A stretch of DNA of 14,458 bases from an uncultured Bacteroides sp. (GTDB lineage: Bacteria; Bacteroidota; Bacteroidia; Bacteroidales; Bacteroidaceae). Below are positions 1 to 6,368 of this stretch, piece by piece. The first letter of the stretch is position 1, and every line of letters starts with the position of its first letter. The stretch is taken from assembly GCF_949298305.1 (NCBI RefSeq), contig NZ_CASFWU010000085.1, positions 1-14,458 of the forward strand, read 5' to 3'. The position numbers and the translations under genes were made by a program. Below the pieces are notes generated by a model, which did not search any database, was not told where the DNA came from, and worked only from the letters and a program-made list of their open reading frames with translations.

Positions 1-87
1 GATGGTACCGTCGGCGTTCATGGCATCCTTGCCCACACAGCGGGTGTCGGGCACTTGTTTTGCCAATACTACGATTTTCAAACTCAT
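1..87 (-). CDS. etfB: Electron transfer flavoprotein beta subunit, 5' end only
   Basis: Only the first 29 codons are in the window; the gene runs off the left edge. The translation starts MSLKIVVLAKQVPDT and continues with RCVGKDAMNADGTI. This is the typical N-terminus of EtfB/FixA, with the first beta strand of the AMP/FAD-binding fold followed by KQVPDT. EtfB pairs with EtfA (expected beyond the edge) and carries electrons from acyl-CoA dehydrogenases or similar flavoproteins to the respiratory chain or bifurcating partners. The ATG at 85-87 is the only sensible start and lies about 105 nt downstream of a strong Bacteroides-type promoter. Identity rests on family recognition of a short stretch, but that stretch is distinctive. 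Confidence 0.82.
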   Translation of the reverse strand, partial: MSLKIVVLAKQVPDTRCVGKDAMNADGTI

Positions 88-192
88 GATATTAAATAAA
101 TAATTAGTATGATATATATATCTTTTTGCCGGTGCCGGCATGGGGGATGATGCCTTCCCCTGTCCTGTCTGTCCGGCCAACCTGTCAGCCTG

Positions 193-226
193 CAAATTTA
201 CGGAAAGTGTCGGGTTTGGCAAGAAA
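193..226 (-). promoter_or_regulatory. Bacteroides-type promoter for etfB
   Basis: Read on the minus strand, the -7 element is TAAATTTG (193-200), matching TAnnTTTG of the Bacteroides primary sigma factor. A TTG lies 19 nt upstream (220-222) as the -33 element. The predicted start of transcription near 187 leaves a leader of about 100 nt containing the palindrome TGCCGGTGCCGGCA (127-140) and an alternating AT stretch. Confidence 0.65.
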
Positions 227-262
227 TCGGGGCAGAAAATGCACATTACGGGCGGAAATGAG

Positions 263-420
263 CAATGAAGGTGTGTCAAAATTAAAAGTGGCTGACTTCT
301 TGTAGTTTTTTTGGCACGGATTACGCGGATAACGCGGAGAAAGAAGAATAACAATCCGCGAATGTCCGTGTAATCCGTGCCTAAAGGAAAGCAGCTTCTT
401 AATTTGACACACCTTCATTG
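263..420. repeat. Nested palindromic (MITE/REP-like) intergenic element
   Basis: The outer arms CAATGAAGGTGTGTCAAA (from 263) and its complement ending at 420 match over about 22 bp with one unpaired A. Inside them, a second inverted pair starts GGCACGGATTACGCGGA (313-329) and is mirrored at 365-381 with one mismatch, around an AG-rich loop. The whole 158 bp could fold into one long hairpin. It lies between the stop of the peptidase gene and the etfB promoter, so it could end transcription, but no T-run follows it. No target-site duplication is visible. Confidence 0.7.
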
Positions 421-431
421 TTTCCGTCACT

Positions 432-450
432 CCGCCCTGTCGGGGGGCGG
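432..450 (-). terminator. Weak hairpin after the peptidase gene
   Basis: CCGCCC (432-437) pairs with GGGCGG (445-450) about 25 nt past the peptidase stop codon. There is no T-run after it, so it is at best a weak or factor-dependent terminator. Confidence 0.25.
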
Positions 451-472
451 GGCTGACCGTATTGTCCTTGTC

Positions 473-1666
473 TTACCGGATGCCCAGCTTGGCCTTGATC
501 TCGGCGGGCACGGCGTCCTTGTGAACCAGGATGTTCATCGTCTTGTAGGCCACGAAGGCTTTCGACGCATACCAGATGCCGTTGTACTTGCCGCTCAATC
601 CCCAGGAGTTCTTCACCATGAAGTATTCCTTGCCGTTCTGGTCCTTGGCGATGCCATAGATCAGCATGCCGTGGTCGTCCGTCGTCTCCCAGTTGTCGAA
701 GGCGGTCTGGCGCATTTCCTGCGTCACCTCAATCTCGGGCAGGGGACGGCTGGTCAGTTCCTTGCGCTTGTCGGTGGCGGTCATGCCTGTCCAGCGTGCC
801 ATGTCGCTGCCCGTCAGTTCGGCGCCGCGGGCTGCGTCGGGCATGACGGCGATGCCGTCGCGTGTGAAGCCCTGTTCGCTCACGTCGCTGCCCCAGGCAA
901 AGGTATAGCCCGTGCGCACGGCGTTGTCCATCACGGCCATCAGCTCGTCAAGGGGCAGGTTGTACGACAGGCCGTTGCGCCAGTTGTCCTGAATCTCGAT
1001 GGAGAACTGCGTGTAGAACGGATGGTGCGTGTACGAGGTCAGCGACACGTAGTCGTCCGAGTCGATGCCCAGGCTTTCGGCGAAGCTCTGCGGGGTATAT
1101 TCCTTGCCCTGGTAAGTGAACCTCTCGGGGCACTGGCCCAGGTAGGTGTCATAGATGGCGCTCAGGCCGTTCTTCCATACGGGTGTCAGCTTGCTGAAGT
1201 TGCCCTTGCCGATGGCTTTCACGTAGGCACCGGCCACGGCGTCCAGTTCGTTGTGTACGGGCAGCGAGTCGCCGTACATGATGCCCGGCATGGCTTCCTG
1301 GGGCACCATTCCGTAGTTCTTCAGGCAGTACATGGCGTCGTAGAAGCTGCCGCCGGGGCCCCAGGGGGCGTCGCCGTGGTAGCGCACGTAGTTGGCGCCG
1401 CGGTCCACCATCGTACGGTGTACGACGAACATTTCGGACAGGTCATACGTGCCCTTGCCCATGCGCAGCAGTTCGCTCTCCAGGAAGGCGAGGCTCGAGA
1501 AGCTCCAGCACGTGCTCGAGCGGTTCTGGTTCTTGATGCTCGTAATGGGGTTTTCCTTGACGGTGGTAAACACGAAACCCTCTTCTTTGGGTTCATTCTT
1601 TTTCTTGGCCGACAGGTCGAAGGCCACCAGGGCCAGCGCGGCGATGAGGATAGCTTTTTTCATCAT
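473..1666 (-). CDS. Secreted C1-family cysteine peptidase (bleomycin hydrolase/aminopeptidase C-like)
   Basis: A 397-aa papain-fold peptidase. Residues 1-20 (MMKKAILIAALALVAFDLSA) form a signal peptide with no lipobox cysteine, so the mature enzyme is probably periplasmic or secreted. The catalytic set is readable: Gln47 (oxyanion hole) and Cys53 in KNQNRSSTCWSF, His332 in DDHGMLIYG, and Asn353 in VKNSWG. The broad spacing between Cys and His and the length near 400 aa fit the C1B bleomycin hydrolase/PepC group rather than short papains. Cytoplasmic PepC lacks a signal peptide, so this is the exported Bacteroidales version, likely used for peptide breakdown. ATG pairs at codons 1 and 2 are both possible starts. 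It stands alone on the minus strand. Substrate specificity cannot be read from the sequence. Confidence 0.9.
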   Translation of the reverse strand: MMKKAILIAALALVAFDLSAKKKNEPKEEGFVFTTVKENPITSIKNQNRSSTCWSFSSLAFLESELLRMGKGTYDLSEMFVVHRTMVDRGANYVRYHGDAPWGPGGSFYDAMYCLKNYGMVPQEAMPGIMYGDSLPVHNELDAVAGAYVKAIGKGNFSKLTPVWKNGLSAIYDTYLGQCPERFTYQGKEYTPQSFAESLGIDSDDYVSLTSYTHHPFYTQFSIEIQDNWRNGLSYNLPLDELMAVMDNAVRTGYTFAWGSDVSEQGFTRDGIAVMPDAARGAELTGSDMARWTGMTATDKRKELTSRPLPEIEVTQEMRQTAFDNWETTDDHGMLIYGIAKDQNGKEYFMVKNSWGLSGKYNGIWYASKAFVAYKTMNILVHKDAVPAEIKAKLGIR

Positions 1667-1730
1667 GTTGAACAGGTTTTGATTTACTTGTTTCTGGTTG
1701 TTTTGATACTGACAAGTTCTTGTCCGGTTG

Positions 1731-1738
1731 CAAATATA
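1731..1738 (-). promoter_or_regulatory. -7 box upstream of the peptidase gene
   Basis: TATATTTG on the minus strand matches TAnnTTTG and sits about 65 nt upstream of the start codon. No convincing -33 element was found at the usual distance. Confidence 0.5.
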
Positions 1739-1877
1739 AGCAGAATCTTCCGATTACCGCCATCTTTCCCCCGGTTTTTGGGGTGAAGCGCGTCCGCACC
1801 GCCCCATATATGGGTGAAATATTTGGGGGCTTTTGAGTTGATGGGTTTTTGAGTTGATGAGTTTTAGGGGGGGGGAC

Positions 1878-1928
1878 GTGTGGGCAATGGACCACAGATG
1901 ACGCAGATTGGGACGGATGACCACAGAT
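1878..1928. repeat. 51-bp direct repeat, copy 1
   Basis: The segment begins GTGTGGGCAATGGACCACAG and ends GACCACAGAT. It is identical to 2111-2161. It contains short internal echoes (ACCACAGAT at both ends) typical of interspersed Bacteroidales intergenic repeats. Confidence 0.85.
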
Positions 1929-2022
1929 ATTTTTGGTTTTTGAGTTGATGGGTTTTTGAGTTGGTGAGTTTTTGAGTTGATGAGTTTTTGAGTTGGTGAG
2001 TTTTTAAGTTGATGAGTTTTTA

Positions 2023-2081
2023 AGTTGTTAGGTTGGTGAATTCTTGCGGCCACCCACGTGTAGGGGCGGGGTCTGCCCGCC
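2023..2081. repeat. 59-bp direct repeat, copy 1
   Basis: Runs from AGTTGTTAGGTTGGTGAATT to GTCTGCCCGCC and matches 2192-2250 with one difference. Its hairpin partner downstream (2082 onward) has degenerated, unlike the intact one after copy 2. Confidence 0.85.
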
Positions 2082-2110
2082 CTGTATGCATCCACGTTGT
2101 AGTGCGGCGT

Positions 2111-2161
2111 GTGTGGGCAATGGACCACAGATGACGCAGATTGGGACGGATGACCACAGAT
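2111..2161. repeat. 51-bp direct repeat, copy 2
   Basis: Exact second copy of 1878-1928, offset by 233 bp. Together with the 59-bp repeat and the minisatellite it forms a module present about twice. Confidence 0.85.
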
Positions 2162-2191
2162 TTTTTTAGTTTTTGAGTTGATGAGTTTTTG

Positions 2192-2250
2192 AGTTGTTAG
2201 GTTGGTGAATTCTTGCGGCCACCCACGTGTAGGGGCGGGATCTGCCCGCC
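2192..2250. repeat. 59-bp direct repeat, copy 2
   Basis: Second copy of 2023-2081 with one substitution (G to A), offset 169 bp. The 64-bp difference from the 51-bp repeat offset equals four 16-bp minisatellite units. Confidence 0.85.
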
Positions 2251-2259
2251 CCTACACGT
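2225..2259. repeat. Perfect 15-bp-stem hairpin
   Basis: ACGTGTAGGGGCGGG (2225-2239) and its exact complement at 2245-2259 flank a 5-nt loop. No T-run follows on either side, so it reads as a repeat-element hairpin rather than a standard terminator, although it lies downstream of the fimbrial operon. It is followed by ATTCACCATT-type short repeats at 2276-2307. Confidence 0.7.
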
Positions 2260-2320
2260 CCCCACGCCGCAGGGCATTCACCATTCACCATTAATCATTA
2301 ACCATTATCCCCGTCCCCAT

Positions 2321-2518
2321 GCACGCGGTAAGGTGCGCGGCACGCACGCGGGGAAGGTGCGCGACACGCACGCGGTAAGGTGCGCGACACGCACGCGATA
2401 AGGTGCGCGATGCGCACGCGGTAAGGTGCGCGATGCGCGCACGGTAATGCGCACGACACGCGCACGGCAATGCGCACGGCACGCGCACGGTAAGGCGCAC
2501 GCCACGCGCACGGTAATG
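2321..2518. repeat. GC-rich 23-bp tandem array
   Basis: About nine head-to-tail units, 23 bp each (one of 24), with core GGTGCGCGACACGCACGC preceded by GGTAA. The first five units are close to one another. The last four drift to a GCGCACGGTAATGCGCAC form, so the array has two sub-blocks. Several frames stay open across it on both strands, giving only Arg/Ala/Cys-rich low-complexity peptides, so it is treated as non-coding. Confidence 0.85.
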
Positions 2519-2525
2519 GTTGCCA

Positions 2526-2628
2526 GAGGTGGCCTTTCACTCAGTCAAAGGTGGCCTTTCACTCAGTCAGAGGTGGCCTTTCACTCAGTCAGAGGTGGCC
2601 TTTCACTCTGTCAAAGGTGGCCTTTTGT
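2526..2628. repeat. 22-bp tandem array
   Basis: Four full units with core GGTGGCCTTTCACTCAGTCA start at 2526, 2548, 2570 and 2592. A partial fifth begins at 2614. Units differ only at the first base and at one position in the fourth unit. They abut directly with no spacers. The array starts only a few bases after the 23-bp array ends. Confidence 0.88.
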
Positions 2629-2698
2629 TTTCAGGCCGCCACCCGGCCCGTTTTTCAGGGACTATTTTATCCAATCAGCCGAACTTAGGGCCCGGCTT

Positions 2699-4501
2699 TT
2701 ATTGTTGCCCTGGTTCCAGTGTGGGTAAGAAGTCCTCGCCTATTGTATAAGACCACGCTGAGCCCGCACTCTGTAATGCTTCGTTCATTGATGTCATGGC
2801 TGATGTCCAGGTAACATCCGTGCCGTCCACCTTGGTGGTTTCGCCGGTACCTACCTGGTCTTCACCGATGCCTTGTTCCTGGCCGTTGTCTCCCCAGTAG
2901 CAGGCGGTGATGATACCGCCATACGGCATGAGGCCCTTGCGTCCCGCCACGCCGCCTGTGGCTCCGTCCGAGCCTTTGACAGTCCCTTTGGCATGGTAGC
3001 AGGCAGTCAGGGTGCCTGAATCGTTGCTTCCCGTTACGCCGCCTACATAGACGGTGCCGTTTCCGCTACCGGTCACGCTGCCCCAGGCATAGCAGGCGGT
3101 CAGGATGCCACCTCCGTTAGTTCCCACCACGCCGCCAGCAAAATAGGAGTCTGTACCGTTACTTACAAGGGTCACGCTGCCCGTGGCATAGCAGGCGGTC
3201 AGGGTGGCACCATTATTCGTTCCACCTACCACGCCGCCGGCTGTATTCCCGGCATTCACTGTGGCCGAGGAGCTGCACCCGGTGATGGAACCGCCCGTTT
3301 GAGAGCCTACTACACCGCCTACAATGCTGTTTTTTCCTCTACCGCTGACGCTGCCCGACACGAAGCAGTTTTCAAGGGTGCCATCGCTCCATCCCGCCAC
3401 GCCGCCGACATCGCTCATATCGTTATCGCTTTCTATCTTCACGTCCTTCAGCGTCACGTTCTTCACCTTGCCGTCGTCGCCGATGTAGCCGAACAGGCCC
3501 GCATATTTGTCACTTCCCGTAACGGTCAGCCCCGTGATGGTATAGTTGCCGCCGTCGAAGGTGCCGGTGTATGGTTGGCTTTCAGTCCCTATCGGCGTCC
3601 AGTCCCCGGTCAGGGTGATGTTGCCGGTCAGGGTGATGTCGATGTCGGTCTGTCCCTCTTCGTTCACCAGCTTGGCGATGTTCTTCAGGCCCTCGGCGGA
3701 GGTCACGGTGTAGTTGCCCTGTCCGTCGTCGGTATAGCCCGGGTCTTTTGCCGCGGCGAGGGAGACGGTGTAGGTATATTCCTCGCCCGCCTTCCATTCG
3801 GTAGTGTCCTTCATCCGGTAGACGTAGGACTTGCCGTCGGCGAAGGTGCAGGTGACGAAGGCCGTGCCCGCTGTCACCGTCTGCGGGGCGACGAGGGCGG
3901 CGTAGGTGTCGTTGCCCTCGGCATGCGGGGTGATTGCAGCCGGGTTGCCGTCCACGGTGGAGAGGCCGGTCAGCTGCACGGACGCCAGCCCGTCGGTGTA
4001 GGTCGTCAGGGCGACGCGCACGAGGGCGGTGCGGTGGGCGAAGGCGAGGGTGGGCGCGCCGTAGGTCACCGTCTGCTCCTCGGCGGCGATGAGGTCGCTC
4101 TCCCGGAAGTCCTCGTCCCCGCTCTGGTCGGCACGGACCTTGACGGCGGGCAGGTCCTCCTCGCCGTTGTAGGGCCACCAGGCGGTGACGGTGGCCTCGT
4201 CGTGCCCCGTCCAGTAGTGCGGGTTGTCGGAGGCCAGCGTGGCGCGGGTGTTGTCGGTGGCGTCAGGCGTCACGGTGTACGCCTTCACGTCCCCGCCCAT
4301 CCGTACTGCCACGTCCGTGACGCCGTCCCAGTCGCCGTCCACGGGGGCGCGGGTGCCGGCGGAGGAGAGGCCGGTGGCGGTGAAGGTCATGGCAGCCCCC
4401 TCCGCTCCCCCCGCGGGGGAGCTTGGCTCGTCCTGCGTGCAGGCGGCGAGGCCGGCCGTCAGGGCGAGGGCTGCATATAGATAAATGGTCGTTCGTTTCA
4501 T
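2699..4501 (-). CDS. Fimbrillin-like lipoprotein with C-terminal GLUG-repeat beta-helix (A)
   Basis: A 600-aa lipoprotein and the last gene of the fimbrial operon. Its signal peptide ends in a lipobox (LAAC, Cys21), followed by a Ser/Pro/Gly linker. Residues about 35-250 resemble the fimbrillin/Mfa-like fold (AWWPYNG near 107, FAHRTALVRV near 154). Arg51-Ala52 is at the place where Bacteroidales fimbrillins are trimmed by Arg-specific proteases. Residues 263-355 are a beta-helix entry (TGTFDGGNYTITGLTV, YAGLFGYIG). Residues 366-540 hold about six GLUG repeats of the form GGVxGxxxGTLxxCYxxGxV, each with one Cys. Unlike its neighbour it lacks a clear GDWKPG-type end to the fimbrillin domain. 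It starts 22 nt after the upstream paralogue's stop. The likely role is a tip or accessory adhesin; the ligand is unknown. Confidence 0.85.
   Translation of the reverse strand: MKRTTIYLYAALALTAGLAACTQDEPSSPAGGAEGAAMTFTATGLSSAGTRAPVDGDWDGVTDVAVRMGGDVKAYTVTPDATDNTRATLASDNPHYWTGHDEATVTAWWPYNGEEDLPAVKVRADQSGDEDFRESDLIAAEEQTVTYGAPTLAFAHRTALVRVALTTYTDGLASVQLTGLSTVDGNPAAITPHAEGNDTYAALVAPQTVTAGTAFVTCTFADGKSYVYRMKDTTEWKAGEEYTYTVSLAAAKDPGYTDDGQGNYTVTSAEGLKNIAKLVNEEGQTDIDITLTGNITLTGDWTPIGTESQPYTGTFDGGNYTITGLTVTGSDKYAGLFGYIGDDGKVKNVTLKDVKIESDNDMSDVGGVAGWSDGTLENCFVSGSVSGRGKNSIVGGVVGSQTGGSITGCSSSATVNAGNTAGGVVGGTNNGATLTACYATGSVTLVSNGTDSYFAGGVVGTNGGGILTACYAWGSVTGSGNGTVYVGGVTGSNDSGTLTACYHAKGTVKGSDGATGGVAGRKGLMPYGGIITACYWGDNGQEQGIGEDQVGTGETTKVDGTDVTWTSAMTSMNEALQSAGSAWSYTIGEDFLPTLEPGQQ
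4394..4424. repeat. Repeat-like G/C-tract motif inside gene A
   Basis: AGCCCCCTCCGCTCCCCCCG followed by CGGGGGAG is nearly the same as the core of the intergenic MITE-like repeat (10825-10853). Here it is in frame and encodes, on the minus strand, the SSPAGGAEGA linker just after the lipobox. Confidence 0.6.
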
Positions 4502-4523
4502 GATGCCTGGTGTTTAGGGGTCG

Positions 4524-6296
4524 TTATTGTTTCTTTTGCAGTTCGGGCAGGTCGTTGTCGCCGGGTATGTATTCCCAGCCTGTGCCGCTCAGGGCGGTGT
4601 TCATCTGTGCAATGGCTGTCTGCCAGGTAACGTCAGTGCCGTCCACCTGCGTGGCTTCGTCGGTACCTACCTGGTCTATACCGATGCCTGTGTCGGGGCT
4701 GTCGCTCCAGTAGCAGGCGGTCAGGGTGCCGAAGTTGTATCCCGCTACGCCGCCTGTACCGTCTTGACCGTTGACAGTCCCCGTGGCATGGTAGCAGGCA
4801 ATGAGGGTGCCGCTATCGTTGTATCCCACCACGCCGCCACCGTATTTAGTGCCGCTCACGTCGCCCGTGGCATAGCAGGCGGTCAGGGTGTTGTTATTAC
4901 CATTTATGTCACCTGCCACGCCGCCGGCATCGTACGTTCCCACCACGGTGGCCGAGGAGCCGCACCCGGTGAGGGAACTGCCAAATAGATAGCCCGCCAC
5001 GCCGCCGGCATAGTAGCCGCTGACGTCCCCCGACACGAAGCAGTTTTCAAGGGTGCCCGAGCACTGTCCCGCCACGCCGCCGGCATTGCCCATGCTGTGA
5101 GTGGTTGTTATCTGCACGCCCTCCAGCGTCACATCCTTCACCGTGCCGCCTCGGCCGATGTAGCCGAACAGGCCCGCATTTTCGCCATCTGTCGTAACGG
5201 TCAGCCCCGTGATGGTCTTGCCGCCGCCGTCGAAGGTGCCGGTGTATGCGTTGCTGGAGTCTGTGCCTATCGGCGTCCAGTTGCTTTGGTCGGCGGCCAC
5301 CTCGGGCAGGGTGATGTCAGCGGTGAGGGTGCAGTTCAGCCTCCAGCCGCCGCTCCGCACGGCGTCCGCCCACGCCTGCAGGCCGTCGGCGTTGTACACG
5401 TTGTAGCCCGTAACGTTGCTCTGGTCGTCTGTTGTGGTGGTATAGCCCAGGTCTTCCACGGCCTCGCCGCTCTCGCCGTTGCCGGGCTTCCAGTCACCGA
5501 TGGTGCTCCCCTCCAGCGTCAGGCCGGTGGCGTTCACGCTGACGATGTATCTGTAGCTGCTGCCCGCCTCCAGCTTGATGTTGCTCTGGGGGAGGAAGGA
5601 GAAGGTGCCGTTGCCCAGCTCCACCCGGATGAAGGGCTTGCCCGCCGCAACGGTCTGCGGGAGAACGAGGGCCTCGTAGGTGCCGCCCGGGTGGTATGTG
5701 TAGATGGTGGCGGGGTTGCCGTAGAGGGTGGAGAGGTTCACGAGGCTCACCTTGGCTCCGGCTACGCTCGCGATGCCGTTGCCGGCCTGCAGGCTGACGG
5801 TCACGCGCGCCGTGCGATGGGTGAAGGTGAGGGTGGGTTTGTCGTAGGTCACCGTCTGGTCGATGGCGGAGATGAAGTCGCTGTTCTGGAAGTCTGCCAA
5901 CTTACTTTGGTCAGCCGCCACCTGCACGTCGGGCATCTGTGTGATGTCGGTATCATCGAGAGGCCACCAGGCCGAGACGGTAATCGGGTCGCGGCTCGTC
6001 CAGTAGAAGGGGTCGGCCGCGTTGGAGAGGGTGGCGCTCCGGTATCCGTCGGCATCGGAGGCCGTCACGGTGTATTCCTTTACCGCGTCGCCCATCTTGA
6101 GCGCCACGGTCTGCACGCCCTGCCAGTCGCCGTCCACGGTGGCGCGCGAGGCGGGCGTTGCCACGGCGGTGAGGCCGGAGGCTTGGATGATTACGGGAGC
6201 CCCCTCCACTCCCCCCGCGGGGGAGCTTGGGTCGTCGTTGTTGCAGGCGGCAAGCGCGAGGGCCAGCGCTGCGATTGCAAAAAGTCTGGTTTTCAT
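4524..6296 (-). CDS. Fimbrillin-like lipoprotein with C-terminal GLUG-repeat beta-helix (B)
   Basis: A 590-aa paralogue of the next gene downstream. The start is placed at the ATG at 6294-6296 because this gives a clean lipoprotein signal (MKTRLFAIAALALALAAC, Cys18); the frame is open for 23 more codons upstream, but these would bury the signal. Residues about 33-280 are fimbrillin-like (SAWWPLDD near 108, FTHRTARVTV near 158, IGDWKPGNG near 266), with Arg51-Ala52 as the candidate processing site. Residues 297-395 are the beta-helix entry (TGTFDGGGKTITGLTV, AGLFGYIG). Residues 405-530 are about five GLUG repeats with one Cys each (Cys419, 445, 474, 501, 528). It follows the small fimbrillin gene after 72 nt. 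The likely role is a tip or accessory pilus subunit. Length beyond normal fimbrillins (300-400 aa) is due to the GLUG part. Confidence 0.86.
   Translation of the reverse strand: MKTRLFAIAALALALAACNNDDPSSPAGGVEGAPVIIQASGLTAVATPASRATVDGDWQGVQTVALKMGDAVKEYTVTASDADGYRSATLSNAADPFYWTSRDPITVSAWWPLDDTDITQMPDVQVAADQSKLADFQNSDFISAIDQTVTYDKPTLTFTHRTARVTVSLQAGNGIASVAGAKVSLVNLSTLYGNPATIYTYHPGGTYEALVLPQTVAAGKPFIRVELGNGTFSFLPQSNIKLEAGSSYRYIVSVNATGLTLEGSTIGDWKPGNGESGEAVEDLGYTTTTDDQSNVTGYNVYNADGLQAWADAVRSGGWRLNCTLTADITLPEVAADQSNWTPIGTDSSNAYTGTFDGGGKTITGLTVTTDGENAGLFGYIGRGGTVKDVTLEGVQITTTHSMGNAGGVAGQCSGTLENCFVSGDVSGYYAGGVAGYLFGSSLTGCGSSATVVGTYDAGGVAGDINGNNNTLTACYATGDVSGTKYGGGVVGYNDSGTLIACYHATGTVNGQDGTGGVAGYNFGTLTACYWSDSPDTGIGIDQVGTDEATQVDGTDVTWQTAIAQMNTALSGTGWEYIPGDNDLPELQKKQ
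6198..6226. repeat. Repeat-like G/C-tract motif inside gene B
   Basis: AGCCCCCTCCACTCCCCCCG followed by CGGGGGAG, one base shorter than the intergenic core. It encodes the SSPAGGVEGA linker of the second paralogue at the matching place. Confidence 0.6.
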
Positions 6297-6332
6297 ATTC
6301 GCTTGTACTTTATTTCGATGATTTATAAATAA

Positions 6333-6345
6333 CCGCAGGTTGCGG
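6333..6345 (-). terminator. Small hairpin between fimbrillin and gene B
   Basis: CCGCA (6333-6337) and TGCGG (6341-6345) form a 5-bp stem with a 3-nt loop. On the minus strand it is followed by TTATTTATAAAT. It sits in the 72-nt gap after the fimbrillin stop. It could act as a partial terminator or 3'-end stabiliser that lowers expression of the two tip genes, but the stem is short. Confidence 0.3.
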
Positions 6346-6368
6346 AAGTAAATACTTACACTCAAGTC

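Larger units (their letters stand above)
1835..2206. repeat. 16-bp minisatellite (GAGTTGATGAGTTTTT) in three blocks
   Basis: Contiguous copies of GAGTTGATGAGTTTTT (with A/G and G/A variants) occur as two units at 1835-1866, five full units plus a partial one at 1942-2037, and one full unit plus a partial one at 2175-2206. The blocks are separated by the 51-bp and 59-bp duplicated segments. Unequal copy number (five versus one) between otherwise duplicated modules suggests slippage. No ribosome-binding or coding potential is visible. Confidence 0.85.

Noticed and set aside
377..1786. Long plus-strand open frame (469 aa) opposite the peptidase
   Set aside because: It is the antisense shadow of a GC-rich gene; the translation is Val/Gly/His/Ala-rich without domain features, while the minus strand has a full catalytic set.
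2291..2540. Minus-strand small Arg/Ala/Cys-rich peptides across the 23-bp array
   Set aside because: They are products of repeat translation in several frames; no ribosome-binding or codon evidence.
2321..2628. CRISPR array
   Set aside because: Units follow each other without spacers and no cas genes are near; these are minisatellites.
2426..2750. Plus-strand peptides across the 22-bp array
   Set aside because: They consist only of translated repeat units and run into the antisense strand of gene A.
3299..4480. Plus-strand open frame (393 aa) opposite gene A
   Set aside because: Low-complexity Gly/Val/Arg shadow of the GLUG lipoprotein gene; no start context or motif.
5097..6332. Plus-strand open frame (411 aa) opposite gene B
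   Set aside because: Same reason: antisense shadow of a GC-rich coding region.
6297..6365. Upstream 23-codon extension of gene B
   Set aside because: It would place a charged, non-signal segment before a perfect lipoprotein signal; the ATG at 6294-6296 is the better start.
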